Shown here one piece after another: positions 1 through 7,730 of a DNA stretch of 64,000 nt. The stretch is from an uncultured Cohaesibacter sp. (GTDB taxonomy: Bacteria > Pseudomonadota > Alphaproteobacteria > Rhizobiales > Cohaesibacteraceae), in NCBI RefSeq assembly GCF_963666525.1, contig NZ_OY762905.1:5101001-5165000 (forward strand). Direction: 5' to 3'. Below the pieces are notes generated by a model that saw nothing but the letters and a program-made list of their open reading frames with translations, was not told the DNA's origin and did not search any database. Made by a program: the position numbers and the translations under genes. Position 1 is the first letter of the stretch. Each line of letters opens with the position of its first letter.

Positions 1-2
1 GC

Positions 3-239
3 TGGGGCATGCAGAAATACGGCTTCTCACAGGCAGCTCTGTGTATCGCTCTCATCCTTGGCCCAATGATGGAATCCAACTTGCGCCGCGGTCTTCTTCA
101 GACTGGCGACAATGTTATCGAGTTCGTTTCCGGACCAATCACCCTTCTATTCATTGGCCTGACAATTCTTTCTCTCGCCTGGCCATTCATTTCGCAGGCA
201 CGCATGAAATCCAAGCGAGCCGCAAACCCAACGGAGTAA
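3..239 (+). CDS. Tripartite tricarboxylate transporter permease, TctA family (C-terminal end only)
   Basis: Only the last 78 codons lie in the window; the frame is open to the left edge. The stretch LILGPMMESNLRRGLL matches the conserved C-terminal region of TctA-type large permeases, and it is followed by one hydrophobic helix and a short basic tail. TctA is the large membrane subunit of TTT secondary transporters, which use a periplasmic binding protein to import organic acids. It ends 3 bases before the aldolase gene, so it is probably the uptake component of the catabolic operon that follows. The substrate cannot be read from this fragment. Confidence 0.85.
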   Translation, partial: WGMQKYGFSQAALCIALILGPMMESNLRRGLLQTGDNVIEFVSGPITLLFIGLTILSLAWPFISQARMKSKRAANPTE

Positions 240-242
240 ACC

Positions 243-1127
243 ATGACCAAAGAGGCATATGTTGCACTCGTCACCTGTTTCAACGAAGACGAGACACTGA
301 ACTACGAAGCAACCCGGGCCCAGGTACGTCGTCAGATTGCAGCGGGCAACAACATTCTTGCAGCAGGGACGAACGGCGACTTTTCCGCTCTGACCTTTGA
401 CGAGAAAGTCCGTCTGACGGAAGAAGTTGTTTCTGAAGTCAACGGTCGTTGCAAGGTCATCGTCAATGCCGGCATGCCGGCTACCTATGAGACCAAACTG
501 CTGGCCAAGGAATTTGACCGCATCGGTGTTGATGGTATCGCCGTTATCACTCCGTTCTTCATTGCCTGCACCCAGGACGGTCTGGAACGCCATTATCTGA
601 CGATTGCGGACGCTGTGAATACGCCGATCTATCTTTATGACATTCCCGCCCGCACCCAGAACCACATCGAGCCGGAAACCGCCCGCAAGCTGTCCGCTCA
701 TCCGAACATCGCTGGCATCAAGGACTCCGGCGGCGCTCAGGAAACGCTGGAAGCCTACATGCAGATCGGCAACGAAGTCGAAGGCTTCGACGTCTATTCC
801 GGTCCGGACCATCTGGTTCACTGGGCACTGAAGAATGGTGCAGCCGGCTGCATCTCCGGTCTTGGCAACGTCATGCCGGACGTTCTGGCAACGATCGTTT
901 CCTGCTTCAATGCCGGTGACGAAGCCGGTGCTGCTGCCGCTCAGGAAATCTATGGCAACTTCCGCAAGGACCTCTATGGTCTCGGCTTCCCTCCTGCCAT
1001 GGTCAAGCGCGCCCTCTGGGTCATGGACCATTCCGTTGGAGCGTCCCGTCAGCCAGCACTTCTGCCAGATCCTGAACAGGACAAACTGGTTGAAGCCCTT
1101 CTCAAGAAATATGAGCTGATCAAGTAA
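243..1127 (+). CDS. Dihydrodipicolinate synthase/N-acetylneuraminate lyase family aldolase
   Basis: 294 aa, the usual length for class I TIM-barrel aldolases of the DapA/NanA family. Visible family features are GTNGDFSAL (variant of the GTTGE phosphate/carboxylate loop), YDIPARTQ with the catalytic tyrosine near residue 132, and GIKDSGG with the Schiff-base lysine near residue 160. The altered GTNGD loop and the catabolic neighbours argue against true lysine biosynthesis. A role cleaving or dehydrating a 2-keto acid sugar is inferred. Its stop overlaps the next start (TAATG), so the two genes are probably translationally coupled. Confidence 0.9.
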   Translation: MTKEAYVALVTCFNEDETLNYEATRAQVRRQIAAGNNILAAGTNGDFSALTFDEKVRLTEEVVSEVNGRCKVIVNAGMPATYETKLLAKEFDRIGVDGIAVITPFFIACTQDGLERHYLTIADAVNTPIYLYDIPARTQNHIEPETARKLSAHPNIAGIKDSGGAQETLEAYMQIGNEVEGFDVYSGPDHLVHWALKNGAAGCISGLGNVMPDVLATIVSCFNAGDEAGAAAAQEIYGNFRKDLYGLGFPPAMVKRALWVMDHSVGASRQPALLPDPEQDKLVEALLKKYELIK

Positions 1128-2089
1128 TGGTAAAGGTAATCACCACGTCACCCGGCTTTGGCAAACACGGCCGGGTGCCCAATGAAATCGCAGCGCACGG
1201 ATGGGATCTCGTGCGTTGTGATGACACCTCCAAGCCGGATGGTGGCGTTTCCGCCGAGATCGCAGACGCAGACATTCTTGTCGTCGGCTTGGTTCCCGTT
1301 ACCGCTGAAACACTGGTCGGAGCAACCAATCTCAAAGCTGTCATCAAGCATGGGGTAGGGGTGGACAATATCGACATTCCCGCCTGCACGGCCCAAAACA
1401 TTCCGGTTTGCAACACTCCGGCCGCCAACGCGGACGCCGTTGCCGAACTGGCCATGGGCTTCATGTATGCCATGGCCCGCTTCATCCCGCAGGGTCATGT
1501 CTGTGTGACGGGCGGCAAATGGGAACGCCGCGTCGGCACCCAGCTTGGCGGCAAGACCCTAGGCATCGTCGGCCTTGGCAACATCGGCAAGCGCCTTGCC
1601 AAACTGGCTATCGGCGTCGGCATGAAGGTTGTTGCAACCGACCCCTATGCGGATATGGCCTTTGCTTCGGAAAACAGCATCGAGATCCTGTCTCTGGAAG
1701 ACCTGCTGGGCAAGGCGGACTATGTCTCCCTGCACATCTTCGGCGGCAAGGACAATGCGGCCCTGATCAACACCGACACCATCGCCAAGATGAAGCCGGG
1801 CGCCAAGCTGATCAACCTGGCCCGCGGTGAAGTGGTCGATCTGGACGCCATCTCTAAGGCGCTTGAAAGCGGGCAGCTGGGTGGAGTTGCCATCGATGCA
1901 TATGTAACCGAGCCACCGGAAACCTCTCATCCAGTGTTCAGCCACCCCAATGCGATCTTTACCCCGCATTCCGGAGCAGACACCAAGGAAGCGGTTGAGA
2001 ATGTTGGCCTGATGGTCGTGGAAGACATTGCGACCATTCTGCAGGGCGGCATGCCCAAACGGTGCCTCAACGCCGATAAGCTGAAATAG
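1127..2089 (+). CDS. D-isomer-specific 2-hydroxyacid dehydrogenase (SerA-like)
   Basis: 320 aa NAD-dependent 2-hydroxyacid dehydrogenase. The Rossmann motif GLGNIG sits near residue 150. The catalytic set is present: Arg in LARGEVVD, Glu in VTEPP and His in TPHSGAD. It lacks the C-terminal ACT domain of long SerA enzymes, so it is the short form found in catabolic loci. It would oxidise or reduce a 2-hydroxy acid made or used by the neighbouring aldolase and PdxA2. The start codon shares one base with the preceding stop. The exact substrate is unknown. Confidence 0.9.
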   Translation: MVKVITTSPGFGKHGRVPNEIAAHGWDLVRCDDTSKPDGGVSAEIADADILVVGLVPVTAETLVGATNLKAVIKHGVGVDNIDIPACTAQNIPVCNTPAANADAVAELAMGFMYAMARFIPQGHVCVTGGKWERRVGTQLGGKTLGIVGLGNIGKRLAKLAIGVGMKVVATDPYADMAFASENSIEILSLEDLLGKADYVSLHIFGGKDNAALINTDTIAKMKPGAKLINLARGEVVDLDAISKALESGQLGGVAIDAYVTEPPETSHPVFSHPNAIFTPHSGADTKEAVENVGLMVVEDIATILQGGMPKRCLNADKLK

Positions 2090-2105
2090 ATGAACGACAA
2101 CAGGT

Positions 2106-2123
2106 GAGGGCTGACAAGCCCTC
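2106..2123 (+). other. Intercistronic hairpin in the acid-sugar operon
   Basis: A perfect 7-bp stem (GAGGGCT / AGCCCTC) with a 4-base loop lies in the 58-base gap between the dehydrogenase and pdxA2. There is no T-run, so it is not a full intrinsic terminator; it could tune relative expression or mark an RNA processing site. A strong ribosome binding site (AAGGAGAG) follows before pdxA2. Confidence 0.4.
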
Positions 2124-2147
2124 CATTTCTATTCCAAGGAGAGAGAC

Positions 2148-3134
2148 ATGTCCAACAGCCTGGTAGTCATCACCATGGGCGATCCTTCTGGCGTCGGCCC
2201 GGAAGTCATTGTAAAAGCCATGGCAGCGCTTTCTGCTGAAGAGAGGGCACAATATGCCGTGATCGGCGACATGGATACGCTTGAGCGGGCAAAGGCTGTC
2301 TGCAAGGTGGATCTGCCCCTGCATGCCTATGGGGAAAAGGGAGCAGAAGGCTCTCTGGCCGTCATCTATGTGCCGATTGAAGGCCTGCCGGGCGAATTCG
2401 GCGTTCTGTCACCGGCCTGTGGCGAAGCATCCTTCCAGTATATCAAGAAGGCTGTCGACATGGTGTCGGCGGATGAAGCCGCCTGCATCGTGACGGCGCC
2501 AATCAACAAGGCAGCCCTCAATGCCGCCGGCCATCACTATGACGGTCACACCGGCATGCTGGCGCACCTGACCGGCTCCAAGAGCTCGTTCATGCTGCTC
2601 GCGTCCGAGACCCTCAACGTATTGCATATCTCCACACACGTGTCCCTGAAGACGGCCATCGAGCGCTCCACGCCACAGCGTGTCCTTGACACCATTCGCA
2701 TGGGTTACAGGCACTTCAAGCGGATGGGCTATGACAATCCGCGCATCGCCGTTGCCGGTATCAACCCCCATTGCGGCGAAGGTGGCCTGTTTGGCGATGA
2801 AGACGATGTCCACACCTTGCCTGGCATCGAAATGGCACAGAAAGAAGGCATCAATGCTGTCGGCCCGGTTCCTGCCGATACCGCCTACTACCGTGCCCAC
2901 AAGGGTGCTTTTGATCTGGTGATCGCCCAGTATCATGATCAGGGCCACATCCCGATCAAGATGATCGCCTTCGATTCTGCCGTCAACGTATCTCTCGGCC
3001 TGCCGATCGACCGCTGCTCGGTCGACCACGGCACCGCCTTCGATATCGCCGGCACAGGACAGGCAAATCACGTCAACATGCTCAGCACGCTTGACTACGC
3101 AGCCAAACTTGCTGCGACCCGCGATAAAAGATAG
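2148..3134 (+). CDS. pdxA2: 4-hydroxythreonine-4-phosphate dehydrogenase family protein (PdxA2 type)
   Basis: 328 aa PdxA-family NAD-dependent oxidative decarboxylase. Family motifs are MGDPSGVGPEV at the N terminus, DGHTGMLAHLTG, GINPHCGEGGLFGDED and YHDQGHIPIK; the histidines and aspartate in these bind the divalent metal. Classical PdxA serves vitamin B6 synthesis, but PdxA2 paralogues linked to DUF1537 kinases oxidise D-threonate 4-phosphate (or D-erythronate 4-phosphate) to dihydroxyacetone phosphate and CO2. A DUF1537 kinase gene lies 1 kb away facing this one, so the catabolic role is favoured. The start is supported by AAGGAGAG 7 bases upstream, and a terminator follows. Confidence 0.88.
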   Translation: MSNSLVVITMGDPSGVGPEVIVKAMAALSAEERAQYAVIGDMDTLERAKAVCKVDLPLHAYGEKGAEGSLAVIYVPIEGLPGEFGVLSPACGEASFQYIKKAVDMVSADEAACIVTAPINKAALNAAGHHYDGHTGMLAHLTGSKSSFMLLASETLNVLHISTHVSLKTAIERSTPQRVLDTIRMGYRHFKRMGYDNPRIAVAGINPHCGEGGLFGDEDDVHTLPGIEMAQKEGINAVGPVPADTAYYRAHKGAFDLVIAQYHDQGHIPIKMIAFDSAVNVSLGLPIDRCSVDHGTAFDIAGTGQANHVNMLSTLDYAAKLAATRDKR

Positions 3135-3172
3135 TCCGACTATCTCTCCTGAAACAGTCAGAATCCACCTTC

Positions 3173-3199
3173 AAGGGAGCCAAAAGGCTCCCTTTTTTT
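3173..3199 (+). terminator. Rho-independent terminator after pdxA2
   Basis: Stem AAGGGAGCC / GGCTCCCTT with an AAAA loop, followed by a run of seven T. It closes the tctA-aldolase-dehydrogenase-pdxA2 operon. Confidence 0.9.
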
Positions 3200-3270
3200 C
3201 TGCAACAGCAACAGCCGACCACCATCCGCCCTGACCGAAAAACATACAAATGCTGTTCCCGTTGAATCAC

Positions 3271-3306
3271 AAAAAAGGCGCGCACTCTAAAAGGACTGCG
3301 CGCCTT
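3271..3306 (-). terminator. Rho-independent terminator of the kinase-regulator operon (minus strand)
   Basis: Ten-base perfect stem AAGGCGCGCA / TGCGCGCCTT; on the minus strand it is followed by a T-run (six A on +). It lies just past the FadR-type regulator stop codon. Confidence 0.88.
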
Positions 3307-3334
3307 GCCCCTTGGCAAAAGATCGATTGAGAAA

Positions 3335-4075
3335 CTATTCCGGCATCGAGAGATCGATCAGGCCGCCACCAAACAGACGATCCCGCGAATGCTCCAGATG
3401 CGCACGCATCAGGGAAGAGGCCAGAGCACTGTCATGGTTCTTGATTGCCCGAAAAATCTCGTCATGTTCCTCAAAAACGTGTGTTAAAGCATCGCCACCT
3501 TCACTCAGCAGTGACTGACCATGCATCTGCATGCCCACATAGATGTGCTCTCTCAGCGCCCGCATCGCAGTTTCGAAATAATGATTGTTGGAAGCCTTGG
3601 CAATCGCGATATGAAAGGCGAAATCGGCGTCTTCCCGGTGCACCAGACTGCCGGTCGCCGTGCGCATCATTTCCAGCGCCTCTTCCATCTCGTTGAGAAT
3701 GACGCTGTTGTGCCGCTTGGCAGCCAGAACAGCCGATGCGGTTTCCAGATTGAGCCGGAACTCGTAACAGCGCTGGATGTCTGACAATGTCTCGACACGG
3801 GCGAAGCCGACGGGCGAAACAGAAGGCGCGCGAACGAAATTGCCCGCGCCTTGACGGGCATAGATCATTCCTTCCTTGCGCAGCTTTTCAAGAGCATTGC
3901 GCAGGACAGGGCGAGACACGCCCAATTCTTCAGCCAACTGATGCTCTGACGGCATGCGTTGGTTGACAGGATAGTCGCCATTGGAAATGCGGCTGAACAG
4001 GGTGTGATAAACCTTGTCGGCCAAAAGCCTCCGTGGGCGGCTTCGAGTTTCACCGGCTTCGCTATTCTGGGGCAC
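3335..4075 (-). CDS. GntR-family transcriptional regulator, FadR/FCD subfamily
   Basis: 246 aa. An N-terminal winged helix (about residues 18-85, with PSEHQLAEELGVSRPVLRNAL as recognition region) is followed by an all-helical FCD ligand domain. FCD metal/ligand residues are visible in DFAFHIAIA, EEHDEIF and AHLEH. The start is GTG, preceded by AGAGG at 9 bases. The gene begins 19 bases after the kinase stop on the same strand, so the two form an operon. FadR-type regulators normally respond to a carboxylate or acid-sugar effector, and this one probably controls both arms of the convergent locus. Confidence 0.9.
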   Translation of the reverse strand: MPQNSEAGETRSRPRRLLADKVYHTLFSRISNGDYPVNQRMPSEHQLAEELGVSRPVLRNALEKLRKEGMIYARQGAGNFVRAPSVSPVGFARVETLSDIQRCYEFRLNLETASAVLAAKRHNSVILNEMEEALEMMRTATGSLVHREDADFAFHIAIAKASNNHYFETAMRALREHIYVGMQMHGQSLLSEGGDALTHVFEEHDEIFRAIKNHDSALASSLMRAHLEHSRDRLFGGGLIDLSMPE

Positions 4076-4094
4076 GACTTACAACCTCTGGCAG

Positions 4095-5147
4095 TTATTC
4101 ATACGACTTCTTTACTAGCTTTGCAGCCAATTTTACAAGAGTATCCTTGGATCCAAAACCACCGGATTTCGTGATAATGAACATGTCATCGCCATTTCCC
4201 GTCGATTTGGACAATGGCAATCCGGGCAGAACCTCACCGATCACTTGCAGGATGCCAATCTGGAGCCGGGCACAGATCGCTGCCGCGCTCTCTCCACCGC
4301 AGCCCAAGAAGGTACGCGGCTTGGTTACAGCAATCCAGTCAGCAATTCCATCGGCAAAACAGGCACCGGCCTCCTGACCGGATACAACCGCAGTTCCCGG
4401 GGTCATCTGAATCACCTTGACATCCTCGTCCCACGGCTCCGGTGTCGGAACAACCCCGTTCGGCGCCGCCTCAGTTTCGAATGCATCAAGCTGAACCAGT
4501 GTCACCGGATCTCGCGAGCCGATGGCAAACAGGGCAGGCGCTTCGGGCGACGGCATGACGTCCTTGCGCGGTTCCGGAGCGACCTTGAGTGCCAGCGCTT
4601 CGGCAAGACCAGCGGCCCCGACAAACAGACCATCCTCGGGGAAGTCCCTGATTGCCAGTTCGATATCGGACTGACTGCTTGCATCGATGCAGCAGCTTGC
4701 CGGGAGGCCGACAACAGCAGCAACATCGATTGGGACGTCAACGCCTTCGCCAGCAAGAAAACCCTTTTTAACGAAACGACCCAGGCGCGGAATAGCCGGG
4801 CAAACAAGTGTCTGTTCCGCAGAAAAACCCAAAGCCTGAACTTCGTCTGCGACATGGCCCTTGAGGCGACTGTCAACCTTCTTGAATATCCGTATTTTTT
4901 CGCCGTGCGCGTGAGCCTTGATCACACCGAGAGCCGACGTGACCCGCGCAACAGCTTCTTCCCGCTCAATCTCCCGCGAGCCGGTAGAGACGGCCACGAC
5001 ATCCGCACCCCCATCCATTGCTTCCTTCAGCTCCGAAAATGACAGGGCGCAAAGCACCTTCAACCCTCTTTCGGCAAACGCAACAGAACTATCCAGAGCA
5101 CCGGTCAAATCATCCGCAACGACTACTAGCTTCACCTTGAGATCCAT
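4095..5147 (-). CDS. Four-carbon acid sugar kinase family protein (DUF1537)
   Basis: 350 aa ATP-dependent kinase of the DUF1537 family (D-threonate, L-threonate or D-erythronate kinases). The N-terminal substrate domain shows VVADDLTGALDSS and KKVDSRLKGHV. The C-terminal nucleotide domain shows LGCGGESAAAIC, GEVLPGLPLSKS and ITKSGGFGSKD. It is shorter than the roughly 400-430 aa usual for the family. I chose ATG 5147 because the family motif then begins near residue 10; a TTG at 5177 with AAGG just upstream would add ten residues. Pairing with pdxA2 suggests phosphorylation of D-threonate before oxidative decarboxylation to DHAP. Confidence 0.88.
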   Translation of the reverse strand: MDLKVKLVVVADDLTGALDSSVAFAERGLKVLCALSFSELKEAMDGGADVVAVSTGSREIEREEAVARVTSALGVIKAHAHGEKIRIFKKVDSRLKGHVADEVQALGFSAEQTLVCPAIPRLGRFVKKGFLAGEGVDVPIDVAAVVGLPASCCIDASSQSDIELAIRDFPEDGLFVGAAGLAEALALKVAPEPRKDVMPSPEAPALFAIGSRDPVTLVQLDAFETEAAPNGVVPTPEPWDEDVKVIQMTPGTAVVSGQEAGACFADGIADWIAVTKPRTFLGCGGESAAAICARLQIGILQVIGEVLPGLPLSKSTGNGDDMFIITKSGGFGSKDTLVKLAAKLVKKSYE

Positions 5148-5177
5148 ATATTTGTTAATTCGGTAGTTATGACGCAA

Positions 5178-5630
5178 TACGCCTTATTCTTCCTGAAAAA
5201 TCTAGCATACTCTTGCATTTAATCCAACACAGCAATCTGTATGTAGGTCATTTTTTCCGTATATTCATTTACAAATTTGCAACTTTGGAATGCGCCATGG
5301 CAAACCTGTAAAGACACGTCAACAGTGCAGAGCGCTCCGCTCTGAAACCTTGGCTATGGCACATTCATCGAGTTGCACAGACCACAGGCGAATCATGTTG
5401 CAGCAATGATGAACAACCTCAAGAGTCTGAAACCATTCGTAATCTGGCCCGAGACACGAAATTCGGAGATGCCAACCATTGCGCCAAATGATCATCTAAA
5501 TTTATACCTATGCATTGGATGCATATCGGAATTGAGGCAATGGTTCTTTTCGAATGCATCTTTAAGGACCATATTCATTGGCATAGAAAGCAAGAAACAA
5601 AATCAGTCAAAAAAGTTGAAAGGAACTGAA
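5178..5630. other. Intergenic region with a 17-bp dyad, no gene seen
   Basis: About 450 bases between the kinase start and a small gene, AT-richer than the flanking genes. It must hold the promoter of the kinase-regulator operon (minus) and that of the small protein (plus). The only clear structure is the perfect dyad CAGAGCG-CTC-CGCTCTG at 5328-5344, which could be an operator or a short hairpin. No convincing coding frame was seen. Confidence 0.5.
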
Positions 5631-5765
5631 ATGAACATCCTCAACCGCGCATTTGAACGCCTTGTCGCAGCTCGTGAAGAAGAAGCACATCGTTACATCG
5701 AAAACCTGATGGCCGACCATGGCTTTGACATCAGCAAAGATGACGTAAACAATCCTCGCGGCTAA
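5631..5765 (+). CDS. Small hypothetical protein (44 aa)
   Basis: A 44-aa frame with AAGGA 6 bases before the ATG. The product begins MNILNRAFERLVAAREEEA and is predicted to be mostly amphipathic helix; it ends with a polar tail. No family recognised. A longer reading of the same frame from 5373 lacks a ribosome site and looks non-coding. A stem-loop (5750-5779, stem with two G-U pairs) overlaps the stop codon. It could be a small helical adaptor or stress protein, but function is unknown. Confidence 0.55.
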   Translation: MNILNRAFERLVAAREEEAHRYIENLMADHGFDISKDDVNNPRG

Positions 5766-6031
5766 TCGCTGCGGGGATTAACTTGGCTTCAGAAGTGATT
5801 ACTTCATATAAACTGTCTCACCAAGAGAAAACAAACCCTGCCAAGACAAAGTTTCCCGACAACAGAACCAGAACAAACCAGTGCGGCCAGTCGTATTTCC
5901 CTTTTCTGGCTCGCCACATCACTGCCTTGGTCAAAAATTACCCGATTGTAGCCTTCAAAAACCACGGCCATCAGACTATATATGAAGGCGTAATGAATAT
6001 TTTTTATACTGTTTAATGATTGGAGATTGAG

Positions 6032-6232
6032 ATGGAAGAAGCAAAACTGATGGACATCTTGCATGATCAGCGTAGCGCCGTCGCACCGGAAACCCTCATC
6101 AAGATTTTTGAAAACAAGGGTTACGCTCCGAAAGAGGTCCGCGTACTGGTTCAGAAGGCCTTGAAAAAAGGTCTGGTCACTCTCGATGAGGACTATTGCA
6201 TTCAGCCTGCAGATTCAGGGACTTCTCACTAA
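6032..6232 (+). CDS. Small hypothetical protein (66 aa), winged-helix-like
   Basis: 66 aa starting at ATG 6032 with GGAG 6 bases upstream; a TTG at 6020 is possible but has no ribosome site. The sequence (PETLIKIFENKGYAPKEVRV, then LVQKALKKGLVTLDEDYCI) alternates helices with a terminal hairpin-like segment. That resembles the recognition half of a small winged-helix domain. No enzyme motif, signal peptide or membrane segment. Not assigned to a family; the DNA-binding suggestion is weak inference. Confidence 0.6.
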   Translation: MEEAKLMDILHDQRSAVAPETLIKIFENKGYAPKEVRVLVQKALKKGLVTLDEDYCIQPADSGTSH

Positions 6233-6405
6233 GCCCCTTGCGTATTGAATATTTCCCGGCTACCGCAACTTCCCGAATTTGCCCCTCCGCCGTGTGAAGA
6301 CGTGCGCCCAGACTCATGCTGGTGCTGTCATACTCAATTTGTTTGGTTGGTTACTTCACATCAGCCTCTGCGTCTTTGCCCATGCGCGTTGCGCGCAGTT
6401 TCAGA

Positions 6406-7521
6406 TCAGAAAATCAATTCTCTGAGCGGCAAAAGACCGGCTCCCAGGTGAGCCGGATCACCGGGCAGTGCACTGACAATCAGGGCAGGGCGCGGCAAAC
6501 GCTGATCTCTGAATGCGCCCTGCGCAGCATCCATAAGCATATGCCTGAGATCGTCGGGTGCCTCTCCGCCGAAGAAAATCGCCTCCGGATCCACAGTTGC
6601 CTGCAAGGCACGCAGCGCCAACTGCAATTGGGGCTTCACTTCCTCCAGCCACTCTGCCACCCCAGGCCACTTGGCATCAAAGCGCGAGGTGAGATCCATC
6701 ACGCAGCTAAGATTCTGGCCTTTGGCATTGAGTGTTCGAATAAGCTCCGACAAGGCCGGGCGCCGGTCCAGCTCATTGCTGAGATACAGCGCACCAATCT
6801 CGCCAGCATTGCCATGTCCACCGAGAAATGGCCGGTTATTCGAATAGATACCCGCCCCGAAACCGTGGTTGAAAGACAGATAGGTGAGGGTATTGCAATT
6901 CTTGCCCGCACCGAGAAAATATTCGGCCACCGCGCTCGCTGTCGCATTGTTTTCTGCAAAGGCGGGAATTTCCAACTCCTTGCTCAAATAGCTTTCCAGA
7001 GGCAAAGCCTGCCACGCCGAAAGCAGATCAGGCGGCTGAAAAAGGTCATCTGGCCCCGTACGGAACCCCTGCATGGAAATGCCAATACCAACGATGGACC
7101 GATTGCCGATCCCCTGTTTATGCCAAGACCCGATCTTGTCGCGCACAAGTTTGACAACCTGCTCCGGACGGGAAGCTGCGAGCAATTCGGTTTCCTGAGC
7201 CAACGGGTTACCAGAAAGATCCAGTAAGCACAGACGCACGTGATCTGTACTGATGGAGAGGCCAATCGAGGCAAAATTGTCTGGATGCAGTGCGACCGTG
7301 GGGCTTGGTTTGCCCCTGCCAGCGATCACCGCATCACCGAACTGCAAATACCCACGTTGCTCGAGACTGTCGACAATCCGGTGCACCGTCTGCTGAGCCA
7401 ATTCGGTTTCATGTGTTATCTCGGATCTTGCAATCGGGCCCGATTGCTTGATGGTTGCCATGATCTTCCGTTCGCTTGCTGTGAGCAGGCAGGGAGCATC
7501 AACACCTCTTTCAGATTGCAT
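6406..7521 (-). CDS. ROK-family transcriptional regulator
   Basis: 371 aa. An N-terminal winged helix-turn-helix (about residues 12-70, ARSEITHETELAQQTVHRIV) precedes a ROK sugar-kinase-like domain with an Asp-less first loop (LSISTDHVRLCLLDLSG) and the FNHGFGAGI and GHGNAGEIG segments. The zinc-type cysteine cluster of true ROK kinases is not evident. ATG 7521 is preferred over 7536 because GGAAG lies 8 bases upstream. The gene is divergent from an ABC importer across a 200-base gap with an AT-rich palindrome, so it is the probable local regulator, responding to a sugar-like ligand. Confidence 0.87.
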   Translation of the reverse strand: MQSERGVDAPCLLTASERKIMATIKQSGPIARSEITHETELAQQTVHRIVDSLEQRGYLQFGDAVIAGRGKPSPTVALHPDNFASIGLSISTDHVRLCLLDLSGNPLAQETELLAASRPEQVVKLVRDKIGSWHKQGIGNRSIVGIGISMQGFRTGPDDLFQPPDLLSAWQALPLESYLSKELEIPAFAENNATASAVAEYFLGAGKNCNTLTYLSFNHGFGAGIYSNNRPFLGGHGNAGEIGALYLSNELDRRPALSELIRTLNAKGQNLSCVMDLTSRFDAKWPGVAEWLEEVKPQLQLALRALQATVDPEAIFFGGEAPDDLRHMLMDAAQGAFRDQRLPRPALIVSALPGDPAHLGAGLLPLRELIF

Positions 7522-7665
7522 CGGACCGTCTTCCATCCTTGATTTCTGACTTCAAGTTTTCTCCGAGAAGCCTTCCGCATTCGCTCGCTGTGATCTGCGA
7601 CCTTCATCCGGGTCTGTCATCATATTGTCACCTCAGCCCTGTTTAGGATCAAGAGTTTTTTTCAC

Positions 7666-7705
7666 TTGACATGAGTAATATTAATATTACCATTCATGAG
7701 TAATA
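7666..7705 (+). promoter_or_regulatory. Candidate ROK operator and promoter for the ABC importer
   Basis: A consensus-like -35 box TTGACA (7666-7671) is followed by a 16-base perfect palindrome GTAATATTAATATTAC (7675-7690). It is flanked by two copies of the 11-mer CATGAGTAATA (7670-7680 and 7695-7705), 25 bases apart. AT-rich palindromes of this kind are typical ROK (NagC/Mlc-like) operators. The site overlaps the promoter region, which suggests repression. No good -10 box could be assigned. Confidence 0.6.
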
Positions 7706-7730
7706 AAAATATCGTTTCTCGGGAGGAAAC

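Noticed and set aside
5783-6016. 77-aa frame before the small winged-helix-like gene
   Set aside because: No ribosome site and low-complexity product; probably non-coding leader.
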